In this document: one piece after another, positions 1 to 8,200 of the stretch
Layout of the letters: each line of letters starts with the position of its first letter
How positions within the stretch are numbered: position 1 is the stretch's first letter
NCBI GenBank assembly: GCA_036939975.1
Contig: JALLPB010001735.1
Span: 1-10,842, forward strand
Source: Cyclostephanos tholiformis
Taxonomy: Eukaryota > Bacillariophyta > Thalassiosirophyceae > Thalassiosirales > Thalassiosiraceae
Reading direction: 5' to 3'
Length of the DNA: 10,842 nucleotides
Notes under the pieces: model-generated
The model's database searches: none
Told to the model about the DNA's origin: nothing
Seen by the model: the letters and a program-made list of their open reading frames with translations, nothing else
Translations under genes and position numbers: made by a program

Positions 1-190
1 TCTCCCGAGCGAGCTTCTTGCGTTCCTTTTTCGACAGTATCCCACCACCACCGCTTGATGGTGGTGGTTCCTCGACATGCGCGACGTCCATTCCGTGCTC
101 AGGCTTCCTCTTCTTTGTTGAGGCGACTTCGTCGATATCACCGATGATGTCATCATTGCCAGTCATGTCGCCCTTTTCGTCCGACGATGA
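1..190 (-). pseudogene. Partial acidic, KKRK-containing probable nuclear protein, cut by the LTR element
   Basis: On the minus strand, 63 codons run from 190 to 2 without a stop and leave the window at the left edge. The fragment is acidic first (SSSDEKGD..., then NDDIIGDIDE), then has a KKRK basic cluster at fragment residues 26-29, a Pro/Ser/Gly linker, and a Lys/Arg-rich end (LSKKERKKLARE). This looks like the disordered N-terminal part of a nuclear or nucleolar protein. Nuclear FKBP-type isomerases have similar acidic/basic heads, but I cannot identify the family. An in-frame TAA at 191-193 coincides with the LTR edge at 192, so the frame ends at the insertion. An in-frame ATG at 164-166 could still act as a start, in which case the element would lie in the 5' leader and the gene might survive. 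The opposite-strand frame over the same bases reads as Pro/Ser-rich low complexity, and I judge it a shadow. Confidence 0.55.
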
Positions 191-191
191 T

Positions 192-308
192 TATATTTTG
201 CAGTTTCCAACAGTTTTATTTATTTTAAACATAGCAGAACTAAAGTTATAAGCTCACTTTTTATCATCAATTTTATTCTAGTTCTACCTTTCATTCGAAG
301 ATATGACA
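192..308 (+). repeat. 5' long terminal repeat (117 bp)
   Basis: It matches 4800-4916 at 110 of 117 positions by eye. The shared block runs from TGCAGTTTCC (199) to the closing ATATGACA (ends 308). The outer seven bases (TATATTT) are degraded relative to the other copy (TATCCTA). The length is short for a Ty3/Gypsy LTR. It is AT-rich and contains ATTTATTTTAAAC-type stretches that could serve as core promoter or polyadenylation signals, but no specific signal can be assigned by eye. Confidence 0.9.
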
Positions 309-364
309 TTTTGATCAAAATAACTACTACGTTCAAAAGAATCAACGATCAACCTTTCACCAAG
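309..364 (+). promoter_or_regulatory. Element leader with a palindrome where a tRNA primer site is expected
   Basis: Immediately after the 5' LTR lies the perfect 12-base palindrome TTTTGATCAAAA (309-320). The usual primer-binding site starts with TGG, complementary to a tRNA CCA end, within a few bases of the LTR. None is visible here. The leader then continues to the first gag ATG at 365, which has purines at -3 to -1 and G at +4, a good eukaryotic start context. Confidence 0.5.
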
Positions 365-1204
365 ATGGGAAAGAATAAAGACAATTCAAAATCCTCGAAA
401 TCAAATCAAAATCAAAATCGATCGAAGACACAATCAAAATCCAATTGCATTCTCCGATTCAACGATCCCAAACCAGGTAATGAGTCAATAAAAGCCAAAT
501 TCACCGAAGTCGACGGAACCGAAGTAAGTGCTCAAATCCGTGGCTGGAAAACTGGAGATAACGAAGCTAACCTTGTTGGGTTGATGCATTGAATGGTTTC
601 CTTGGGAGATACTTATGGAATGTGGGAAGATGGAAAAATGAGAAAACTTTGCCAAGTGATGGCAAGAACTCTCGATGGGCAAGCCGAAGAAGATTGGCGA
701 GAGCTAATGGAAGATCGAGATGATGATTGGGAGGAAGAGAATCAAAAAAGGAAATTCATCCGAATGCTCCAAGGTTTAGGATCAGCAACATTTGGTCCAA
801 AAGCTTTCAAGAAACAATGCAAATTCATGAAAGACGGAAAAATTAAAATCCCCAAAACAAATCTTCGTGCGGGCACAAATTGATTAATTCAAATCAATAA
901 ATTATTACCTTACCTCGGAAATGGAGCCAAGTCTTTCAGCATCCAAGACCTCAATGAAATCATTGTGAAGAGTCTGCCTCCGAAAGCATACAAGAAATAT
1001 GTGGGAGACAGTGGCAACGAGTTAGATGATTTGACTGATATCAAGGACGTCATGTAGACCATCGATGCCAAACTTGATTTGAAACAAGAAGTGGCGGCAT
1101 TAGAGGAAGAAGAAAAGAGAATCACATCAGCAAAACAGAAGTCTCATCAGGGGAAGGATAAATCAAAATCGGCTAAGAAAGATTTATTTGAAGTCAAAAG
1201 ATGA
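365..1204 (+). pseudogene. gag: gag (capsid region) of the LTR element, broken
   Basis: Gag would form the virus-like particle of the element. The frame starts at the ATG at 365 with a Lys/Asn/Ser/Gln-rich head (MGKNKDNSKSSKSNQNQN). An alternative TTG lies 18 codons upstream, but the ATG context is better. A folded stretch follows (LRFNDPKPGNESIKAKF, then WEDGKMRKLCQVMART), and then a charged coiled-coil-like tail (LDLKQEVAALEEEEKR). In-frame TGA at 590-592, TGA at 881-883 and TAG at 1055-1057 interrupt it, yet coherent protein-like sequence continues after each, so they look like acquired mutations. The frame closes at 1202-1204. The CCHC-like knuckle that should follow is one frame over, from about 1188. 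The assignment rests on position and composition; gag diverges quickly and no capsid motif is diagnostic. Confidence 0.75.
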
Positions 1205-1493
1205 CAAGGCCAAGCCCTGTTTCAAACATGACGGCGAACACGACTGGCGCGATTGTCCTGATAACAAAAATTGTCGAGCCCAGAGCAAAAGCAAAAAAGA
1301 AAAGAGCCAAAAGAAGGATCTTCATTCCACAAAGGGTGGCGAGACAACCAGTGCTAAAACTCCGATGGTGACGATCGTTGAAAATAAGGATAAAGACAAG
1401 AAGGAGGTTAGCAAGAATCGCTACAAGGACCTCGAATATTTGTCAGATGATGGTTCAGCCATGATGGTTTTGACTTTGGAGAACAAGCAGGTG
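1188..1493 (+). pseudogene. Nucleocapsid zinc-knuckle segment at the head of the pol frame
   Basis: From 1188 the coding frame is shifted by one base relative to gag. It opens with a Lys/Asp-rich stretch and then CFKHDGEHDWRDCPDN, with Cys at 1218-1220 and the last Cys at 1254-1256. The spacing is C-x2-H-x3-H-x4-C, where a standard retroviral knuckle is C-x2-C-x4-H-x4-C. It would bind element RNA. Basic Lys-rich sequence follows (KSKKEKSQKK), as in many nucleocapsid tails. There is no ATG at the frame start, so expression would need a frameshift, or the frame change is simply damage in a former single gag-pol frame. Confidence 0.65.
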
Positions 1494-1840
1494 AACGGTA
1501 TCACCGTTATTGAAGTTCCTACAAGAAAAGGGGAACGCAAAGCGACAACCATCTTAATTGATAATGGTTTCTCAGGATTCGCAATGATGTCATATCCATT
1601 TGCGAAACAACTCGGTTACAAATTCCAACACAAAGAAGGAGGGTCCTATCGCACCACGGCAGGGACCATGGAAATGTCACTCTCTGTGACAATCACAAAT
1701 GTTAAACTTCCAGCATTGAGTTGTCATAGAATGTTCTCTGCGACGTTCGAAGTGGCCCCATCAGAATCTGGAGATTTCGGGTACAGAGTCATTATGGGAA
1801 TTGGTATGATGGACGAGTTAGGAATTGACCAATCACGAAC
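1494..1840 (+). pseudogene. Retroviral-type aspartic protease domain
   Basis: This domain would cleave the element polyprotein. The active-site strand is TILIDNGFSGFAMMS, with Asp at 1560-1562. The flap-side and C-terminal signature VIMGIGMMDELGID lies near 1788-1830 and corresponds to the hydrophobic-Gly motif (ILG.D.L-like) of retropepsins. The catalytic triplet is DNG, not the usual DTG or DSG; Asn could result from a single AGT to AAT change from Ser. No stop falls within the domain. It reads on into a linker and then RT in the same frame. Confidence 0.75.
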
Positions 1841-2207
1841 CGACAAAATAATTACTTGGGGACCTGATATTGAAGTTCCAATGGTTCCCTTGGGTTATTG
1901 GACGGAGACACGTATCCAAAATGCTTGCGAACGAGCTAATCATGAGAAGGAGCGTGCAGAGACGGAGGAGACAACAAGCAACGCGCCCCACCTCTTCTCA
2001 ACAATGCCAACAGCCAGTTTTAAAAAGGCAGTGTACAAAACGCCTGATCTATTAGAGGTCGCCAAGCGTGATGGTGTCAAATTAACGACAGCGCAACAGG
2101 CCATGCTCCTCAGCGTTCTCCTCAAGAACGACAACGTTTTCAAAGGTGGCTGTGGCTCCTATAACAGCGATCCGGTTGGCATAAAGGTGAAAGACAACGC
2201 AATCCCT

Positions 2208-3470
2208 TTTCGTGCAAGACCTTACCCTATCCCATTGAAGAATTGAGAAATTCTTGAACACGAGGTCGCCAGACAATGCTCCATAGGTTGTCTAGGTCGA
2301 TTAACTCCCGAAGAGTTCGAATGATGCGAGTGGGCTTTTCCAGCTTTTGGAATACCCAAGAAGAATGGGACAATTTGCTTCATCATTGATTTTCATCGTA
2401 TCAACGTGAATCTTGTTTGCCGCGAATTTCCTCTTTGGACTACCGAAGAAATCCTCACTTCGATCAAGGGTTTTCTTTATGCTACAAGCATCGATCTGAA
2501 CATGGGATATCCATCGATCCCGCTGAATGATGACGCAAGAAAAATCCTCACCATTGTCATGCCCTTCGAAGCCTACGAATGCCTCACGTTGCCTATGGGA
2601 GTGATGCCCGCATCGGACCTTTTCCAAGCGAGGATGGTCCATATTTTTGCAGACATGAACAAGTGATGCCCTTTCCCCTACATCGATGACATTCTCCATT
2701 TCAAAGGAGGTATGTTTGAAGAACATCTCTCTATTTTGGATGATATAATGAGTCGACTCGGTCAACATGGATTGCAGGTCCGCAGCGCCGAGAAGATTCG
2801 CTTCTGTCAGGAATCCGTGGAATACCTTGGATTTCTTCTCAATCGGATGGGCTACGAACCCCTCTCGTCGCGAGTTAACACGATCTTATGCATCAATCCA
2901 CCAAAGGATGTCCAAGGCGTATGCATGTTCCTCGGGGTGTTGAATTTCATCAAGAACCATATTTCCCGCAGGGCTGCGATTTGCGAGCCAATCACGCAGC
3001 TTACGAAAAAGGACGTCAAATTTGTCTGGGGGGAGGAACAACAACAGGCTTTTGACAAGATAAAAGCGGTGGTCTCGGAGGCTATTTTATTAACCTACCC
3101 AAATCCAAACCGCCCCTTTGACATATATCCCGATGTGAGCAGTACATATGCAATGGGAGCTGTCCTCGCGCAGGACGGTAAGATTATCAGCACCTTTTTG
3201 CGCAAATTCACCGACGCGCAGCTCAAGTACACGGTCATGGGACAGGAGCTATTGGCTGTGGTTGAAGCATGCAAACATTTCGCGCAAATAATTCGTGGGT
3301 GCGAGATCAGAATCCACACGGATCACCAGAACCTTACGCACAATGGAACAGTCCACATAAACTTAAGAGATCAGTGAGCGCGTATTTTTTTGGATTTGGA
3401 GTTTGGCGCGTCATTCGTGCATATTTCAGGTGCCGAAAACACGGCGGCGGATGGTCTGAGCCGACTGGAA
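2208..3470 (+). pseudogene. Reverse transcriptase and RNase H of the LTR element, broken
   Basis: These domains would copy the element RNA into DNA. RT starts at FRARPYPIP (2208) and contains EWAFPAFGIPKKNGT, IDFHRIN, the motif A equivalent TSIDLNMGY with Asp at 2493, LPMGVMPAS, and the catalytic box YIDD at 2679-2690. The connection region has VEYLGFLLNRMGY and FLGVLNF. RNase H follows: FDIYPDVSS with Asp at 3132, MGQELLAVVEACKHF, HTDHQNLTH with Asp at 3321, and GAENTAADGLSR ending near 3464. In-frame TGA codons at 2244, 2322, 2664 and 3375 break it, while the frame stays the same throughout. The family usually has YTDAS or a similar sequence at the first RNase H Asp; YPDVS here looks mutated. 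YIDD and domain order support Ty3/Gypsy. Confidence 0.92.
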
Positions 3471-3620
3471 ATGGCGGATGACGAGACTCCACACAACGAA
3501 ATGTCACACGATATTTTTGCGCTTGTGCCCAATAATTTGGACAGGGAGGAGAACACCGATTTTCCCCTGGATATGAAACGCATCATGATCGCCCTGCAAC
3601 ACGATGAGGGACTCCAGTGA

Positions 3621-4751
3621 CGCATCACTTCGGAAAAATTCTCTACTCGACTTGGGACGAAAATTATTGACGGCGGGGAGGTCACAACCATCAATGGCCT
3701 TGTTTGGGTACCAAAAGATGCTCAACAGAGGATTGTCGATTGGTACCATGCCAACCTCCAGCATGCCGGGATAACCAGGACGATCAATTCGATTGGCCAG
3801 ACATTCACTTGGAAAGGGTTACGTCCGATGGTCGAAAAGCACGTGCTCAGATGCGACAGTTGCCAACGCAACAAAACTACAAATAAAAAGTCTTACAATA
3901 AGATCCCATTCACCTCAGCTCTCCACAATAGACATCCTTGGGAGATCGTTCATGTGGATTGCTGTGGCCCCTGGAAGATCAGGTGGCACGATGAGGAAAC
4001 GGGGACAACGAAATCGGTCACGATCCACCTTTTTTTGATGGTGGAGGCTTGCACCAGATGGAGTGAATTTGTCAGGATCGCATCGGCATCATCACTTGCG
4101 ACGGCATCCGCATTTGACAAAGCATGGTTATGCCATTACCCTTGGCCCCAGAAAGTCATTCACGATAATGGGCCGGAATTCATGGGTTGCGAGTTCCAAG
4201 AGATGCTGGAGAGTTACGGCATCGTCAGCAAGAACACGACAATAAAAAACCCAGCAGCAAACGCGGTGGTTGAGCGAATCCACGGCACACTGGGAGAGCA
4301 ACTTCGCTCTACGATCTTTGGTGCTGATTGGAGCAATGACGTCGACATGCTGATTCAGGTGTGTGCTTTTGCACTTCGTGCGGCTTCGCCAGCCAGAGGG
4401 ACATACTCGCCTGCACAACTTGCATTTGGGTACGATCTTATTTTTCGCCAGAAGGTCTTGATCGATTGGGAGCGAATGAAAGCAGTTCGGATCAAGTTGG
4501 TGCAGGAAAACAATGCTAAGGAAAACAAAAAGCGTTTGGTTCACAAATACAGGGTTGGGGATAAAGTTCTATTGGTATTCAAGCCGTATGAACGGCAAAG
4601 CAGGGGTAAAATTTCGCCCTCAGCTTTTCCTCGCAGACCATTTACTATCACGGAAGTGATCGCAAACGGCACTGTGAAAATTCAGTGCGGAGCATATGTC
4701 GATCTGGTAAGTATTCGCCGGATCACTCCCTACTTTGAACAAGACAACTGA
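3621..4751 (+). pseudogene. Integrase of the LTR element
   Basis: This domain would insert the cDNA into the genome. The zinc-binding HHCC domain has His at 3747 and 3762 (WYHANLQHAG) and Cys at 3852 and 3861 (CDSCQ). The catalytic core has Asp at 3957 (VHVDCCGPW), Asp at 4164 (IHDNGPEF) and Glu at 4272 (VVERIHG). The last two are separated by 35 residues, the classic DD35E spacing. SPAQLAFG follows, then a C-terminal barrel-like region (VGDKVLLVF, PFTITEVIANGTVKI) resembling the GPY/F module. No chromodomain is seen before the terminal TGA at 4749-4751. A TGA at 3618-3620 separates it from RNase H. From about 3828 to the end it is uninterrupted, the best-preserved part of the element. Confidence 0.93.
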
Positions 4752-4790
4752 TAGTTTCGATAGTCTTTGAGATTGAATCTTAAAGACCAT

Positions 4791-4799
4791 GGGGGAGGA
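4791..4799 (+). other. Polypurine tract
   Basis: GGGGGAGGA lies directly against the first base of the 3' LTR (4800). Position and composition match the plus-strand primer site of LTR retrotransposons. Its exact contact with TATCCTAT is the main reason for placing the LTR start at 4800 and not at the TG at 4807. Confidence 0.8.
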
Positions 4800-4916
4800 T
4801 ATCCTATGCAGTTTCCAACAGTTTTATTTATTTTAAACATAGCATAACTAAAGTTATAAGCTCACTTTTTATCATCAATTACATTCTAGTTCTACCTTTC
4901 ATTCGAAGATAGGACA
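4800..4916 (+). repeat. 3' long terminal repeat (117 bp)
   Basis: It starts TATCCTAT and ends ATAGGACA. The reverse complement of the end is TGTCCTAT, so the ends form a 7-of-8 terminal inverted repeat, with TA where TG is expected. This copy keeps the inverted repeat better than the 5' LTR. Differences from the 5' copy are three near the start, one G/T, two adjacent (TT/AC) and one T/G near the end. Confidence 0.9.
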
Positions 4917-4940
4917 CCCATCGCCTTCGACAGAAGCCAT
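4917..4940 (-). pseudogene. Possible displaced first codons of the gene at 1-190
   Basis: On the minus strand an ATG at 4938-4940 starts MASVEGDG, eight codons that end exactly at the 3' LTR edge. There is an in-frame TAG upstream at 4998-5000 and no other in-frame ATG. The short acidic peptide would suit the acidic head of the fragment at 1-190 on the same strand, which begins exactly at the other LTR edge. However, the flanks show no target-site duplication, and the two pieces do not obviously join in one frame. The link is therefore tentative and some sequence may be lost. Confidence 0.3.
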
Positions 4941-5217
4941 GCCATTGGTTGACAACGCTGCCACCGCCGTGAACTGCTGCCTCCGCCACCGGCCACTCTA
5001 ACAATTCGCCACCGTCGACCATTCGATCCAAGATAGGATCCGAACAGTTTCGCGATCCCAGTTCCCACCATCCTCTCTCCGCGAGTATCCCCCCGTTTCC
5101 CCCAGCGAGGGATCAGTCAGCGCGAGCGGAATTTCTCCCATATATCGTGCATGTCTATTTTAAGTTTGTCTCTCTATTGTTTTTCTTCTTGGTGCACTGC
5201 ATTTCACTAATCCACCC
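4941..5217. other. Intergenic stretch downstream of the 1123-codon gene
   Basis: No gene is supported here. On the minus strand it lies between the stop of the large membrane-protein gene (5218) and the possible ATG at 4940, so it probably holds the 3' untranslated region of the first and the promoter of the second. It is Pro/Ala-like and C-rich on the plus strand (4950-5110) and T-rich from 5147 to 5220. No tRNA, repeat or clear polyadenylation signal is seen. Confidence 0.4.
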
Positions 5218-8200
5218 TTATTTCATAGATATTTCTTCTATTGGTGGGCCTTCCCACTCACGCATTGTCAGCTCGTCCTCCACGGGCAAATCTTTCACAC
5301 GTCTCATGACCACCGCCAGCTCTTGTCCCACATCCGAGGTAGAGGAGGCAGTAGGTATGGTTCGACGTATCATGATGTCCGACCGTCCATTGGGAAGAGC
5401 GGGTATGACAATGACGCTGCCATCCTTGCCAACAAACTCGCCAGAAAGTCGTAATACCCCTGCACTTTCCTTGGCAGACGTTCCTTCTTCTCCTTGAACG
5501 TTTGCATTTGGCGACGATTCAGACCATGTAAGGTACTCATACAGTCGGAAAACGGGGGGAGAATCGACACGCCGCCCTAAATCCTTTGCCAATTTTGTCA
5601 GTGCCATCCGCGCCTCATCTCGCACACTGAAAGGGTACATTACTGTATATCCATCCTCACGAAACTGCGCCAGCGAATTGTGAGACCAGCACGGCCATAC
5701 GTCGAGCGGCCTTGGCTTCAGCGAGCGATCTATAGCCCGCCATAGCATAGCATTTGCATGTTTAACATCGTCAGTGGACTTCGTCAGAGGTATGCGGGTG
5801 AAGGAGAAGAGCACCATGGACTCCGATGAATTGTGAACAGGGTCGATCATGGACGGTAATGGCAATCGCTTGGGTGGTTTCCTCGGCGCAACGTAGGTGC
5901 TGGATGACTTTCGAAAAAAAGAGGAAAGAAAGCCGCCATCGGACTTCGGTCTGGTCGGTTGCATCGCCGCCTTGCTGCGAATAATCTGTAGTTCGATCCA
6001 ATCAGCATCAGGGATCAGGATGAAGTTCTCGCGAAGAGAACTGTATTTGCTCAGCATGACCTGCGAGGATCCCGCCCACGTACTCATGGATTCTCCCGTC
6101 GAAAAGAGACCGACGGTTCCCATTTTTTGTTGCCTGCTACTCCCCCCCCGCCCGCCTAACTGTTGTTTGCGTTCCGGACTACTCACGAATTGAATTTCGC
6201 CCCCATAATAACCGCCATCGTTCCTCCCGCTTCTTCCACTACTCCTACCAACAGCACTGCCACCGCCCGTAGCGATTGTTATTGCTACATGCATTATTGG
6301 CCACAATAACAATGCGCAGACTAACAATATCGCAACCTCCTTACGATTTTGGGGCAGCATCTTGCCGCCATCGTTGTAAAATTGTTCCATTCTACTAAAG
6401 GCGTGGCTCCGTCTTACGCTTTGCGGCAGCATGTCGCCTCCCTCGTTGAAGAACATTTCAATTTTTTGGAATGCGCGGCTCTGTCGCATCATCGTCATGA
6501 CGCGATCGCAATGCTGTTTGATTGTGGCGGCATTGACCCTCCATTGAGAATATGATCGTACTTGTCGCTTCTGTTGTTTGTTATTAGCATCCCCTGCATA
6601 AATGTTGATGAATTCGACCTTCTTCAACGAATTGTTGGTATGGGAGCTCATTGTTGACGCGCCAGCGGACTGTCCGGAGGTGTTGTTGGAAATGACGCCA
6701 CCAGCGCCGCTCCTCCGTTGCCCCCACGTTTTCCCCATGCTGACTGAGTCGTCGCCGTCGCCCCTCCTGACGGTAGCTGTGGTGGAGGCGATCAAATCAT
6801 CCAAAAAATTGTCCCTACTCCTCTGACCTCCTTGGCCATCCCCATCCCTTACCCTGCCGACTCTACGGAACAGTCCATCGTCATCCTCAGATTCGTTGGC
6901 ACCCAATCCCACTGCACCGCCCCACCTTTGATCATGACGATGCAAAGGCAGCGCGAAGTCGTCCTCCTTCTCCTCATTCATCTCGTCAATGCGCCCGTGA
7001 GATCCGTTGTCGGCGCCGCCATCATTATTGTCGTGGCTGCTCCTCCTCGGATAACGCACGGGATGGTGATTATGAAGGTTCTTGCCGTGGTAGGCACCCA
7101 CCGCCCCCCCCTCCTCATCCTCCTCGTCATTCTCTTCATCCTCTTCGTCGTTGTCGTTCCCCGCCAACCCCCCTCCTCCCGCGGAGAGACGATTGCCCGG
7201 GCGTCGTGGTTTCAAATTAATGCAATGGAGGTTGCGCGACGAGGATTTTCCGAACCCAACGCCACTCGCACCGGAGGATGCCTTATTGCGACTGCGTTTG
7301 GGTTGATACTTGGCTCCGACCATAAGTGCGGCGGCCTCGATGGATGAAGTAGCGGCGACGGTAGCCACAGATTCCTTCGTCTTGCGACAATGATAATGTT
7401 CCGACGACGACGATGGGCCTCCATATTTCACCACGGGGACCAATTCTCTCCTCCGTCTCCTCTCCCGGATAGAATCGCCACTGGAGTGCGTGCTAGTGGT
7501 CGTGGCGCTCCCATGGGAGCTCTTGCTAGACTTGCTCGACTGACGGCTGGATCGGCTCGAACGCGTCGATACGGTTACGCCGTTCAACGATCCCAAGGAG
7601 AAGGTGTCGACGGACTGGATGGACTTGTCCGCACCCGAGATGAGCCGGCCACCAGGGTGATCTCCGTTCCCATCCCCCACCCAACGGTTTTTTTTTTCGT
7701 TCTGTATGGAGAAGGTGACGGAATTCTGCACCCTCGTCTTGCTACCGCCGCTCGTCGCGCTAGCCCCCCCCGACGACGTGTCCCGACTTTGGAGGAGCGC
7801 TCCCAGCGACGGCGCCGACGCCGCGGACGTCGACGCGACGTCGTCGTCCCTCCCGTGGTCGCTTAGGCTCCCGCAGCCGCCCCTCGCGCCTCCGTGGGCC
7901 CCGTTGCTGCCCCCGTGTCGTCGAAACGGATTGTCGAACGATTGCTTGATGAGTCTGTTGTTGTTGTTGTTGTTGCTGTTGTTGCCGTTGTTGCCGTTGT
8001 TGTTTTTTTTATGACGCGATAATGTCGACGACGACTGCGACGACGACGGCCTCCTCCCCCCCCCGGTGAACGCGCCGGCGTCAAGGTCATCGACGGTTGA
8101 CGTTGACGCCCTCCCGGTGGCCGCAGACGGCGCGAGGACGTCTCGTTCGTCGTCTATCCCGGCGGTGGGGAATGCCGACTCGATGGCTTCGTGATCGTCG

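Larger units (their letters stand above)
192..4916 (+). mobile_element. Degenerate Ty3/Gypsy-like LTR retrotransposon
   Basis: The element has two matching 117-bp LTRs flanking gag, then protease, reverse transcriptase, RNase H and integrase. That domain order defines Ty3/Gypsy; Copia elements place integrase before RT. Total length is about 4.7 kb, at the compact end for the family. A purine tract abuts the 3' LTR. Gag reads in one frame (365 to about 1190) and everything from the zinc knuckle on in the next (1188-4751). Eight internal stops (590, 881, 1055, 2244, 2322, 2664, 3375, 3618) plus the frame change make it non-autonomous now. The LTRs differ at seven positions, which fits an old insertion. 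Flanking bases (ATGAT before, CCCAT after) show no clear target-site duplication, so the copy may come from recombination or its flanks may have decayed. Confidence 0.93.

Noticed and set aside
18..251. Plus-strand open frame of 77 codons across the left flank and 5' LTR
   Set aside because: It runs across the LTR boundary and reads as Pro/Ser-rich low complexity. The minus strand over 1-190 gives a more natural acidic/basic nuclear-type sequence.
2301..2768. Minus-strand open frame of 155 codons inside the RT region
   Set aside because: It is antisense to well-matched RT motifs including YIDD and DLNMGY, and its sequence shows no family signature. It is a shadow of pol.
4128..4544. Minus-strand open frame of 138 codons inside integrase
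   Set aside because: It is antisense to the catalytic Asp and Glu motifs of integrase and has no independent support.
590..4751. An alternative genetic code with TGA as sense
   Set aside because: The end of pol itself uses TGA, a TAG and a frame change also break the element, and the best-preserved integrase part has no internal TGA. Mutation of a dead copy is simpler.
192..4916. Copia-type classification of the LTR element
   Set aside because: Integrase follows RT and RNase H here; in Copia elements it precedes RT.
4917..4921. Target-site duplication flanking the element
   Set aside because: CCCAT after the 3' LTR does not match ATGAT before the 5' LTR, and shifting the boundary to the TG at 199/4807 gives TATTT, which does not match either.
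6832..7347. Plus-strand open frame of 171 codons inside the membrane-protein gene
   Set aside because: It is antisense to a continuous 1124-codon frame; its apparent hydrophobic runs come from reading acidic codons backwards.
7390..7866. Plus-strand open frame of 158 codons inside the membrane-protein gene
   Set aside because: Arg/Pro-rich antisense of Ser/Gly/Asp low complexity; long by chance because GC-rich sequence has few stops.
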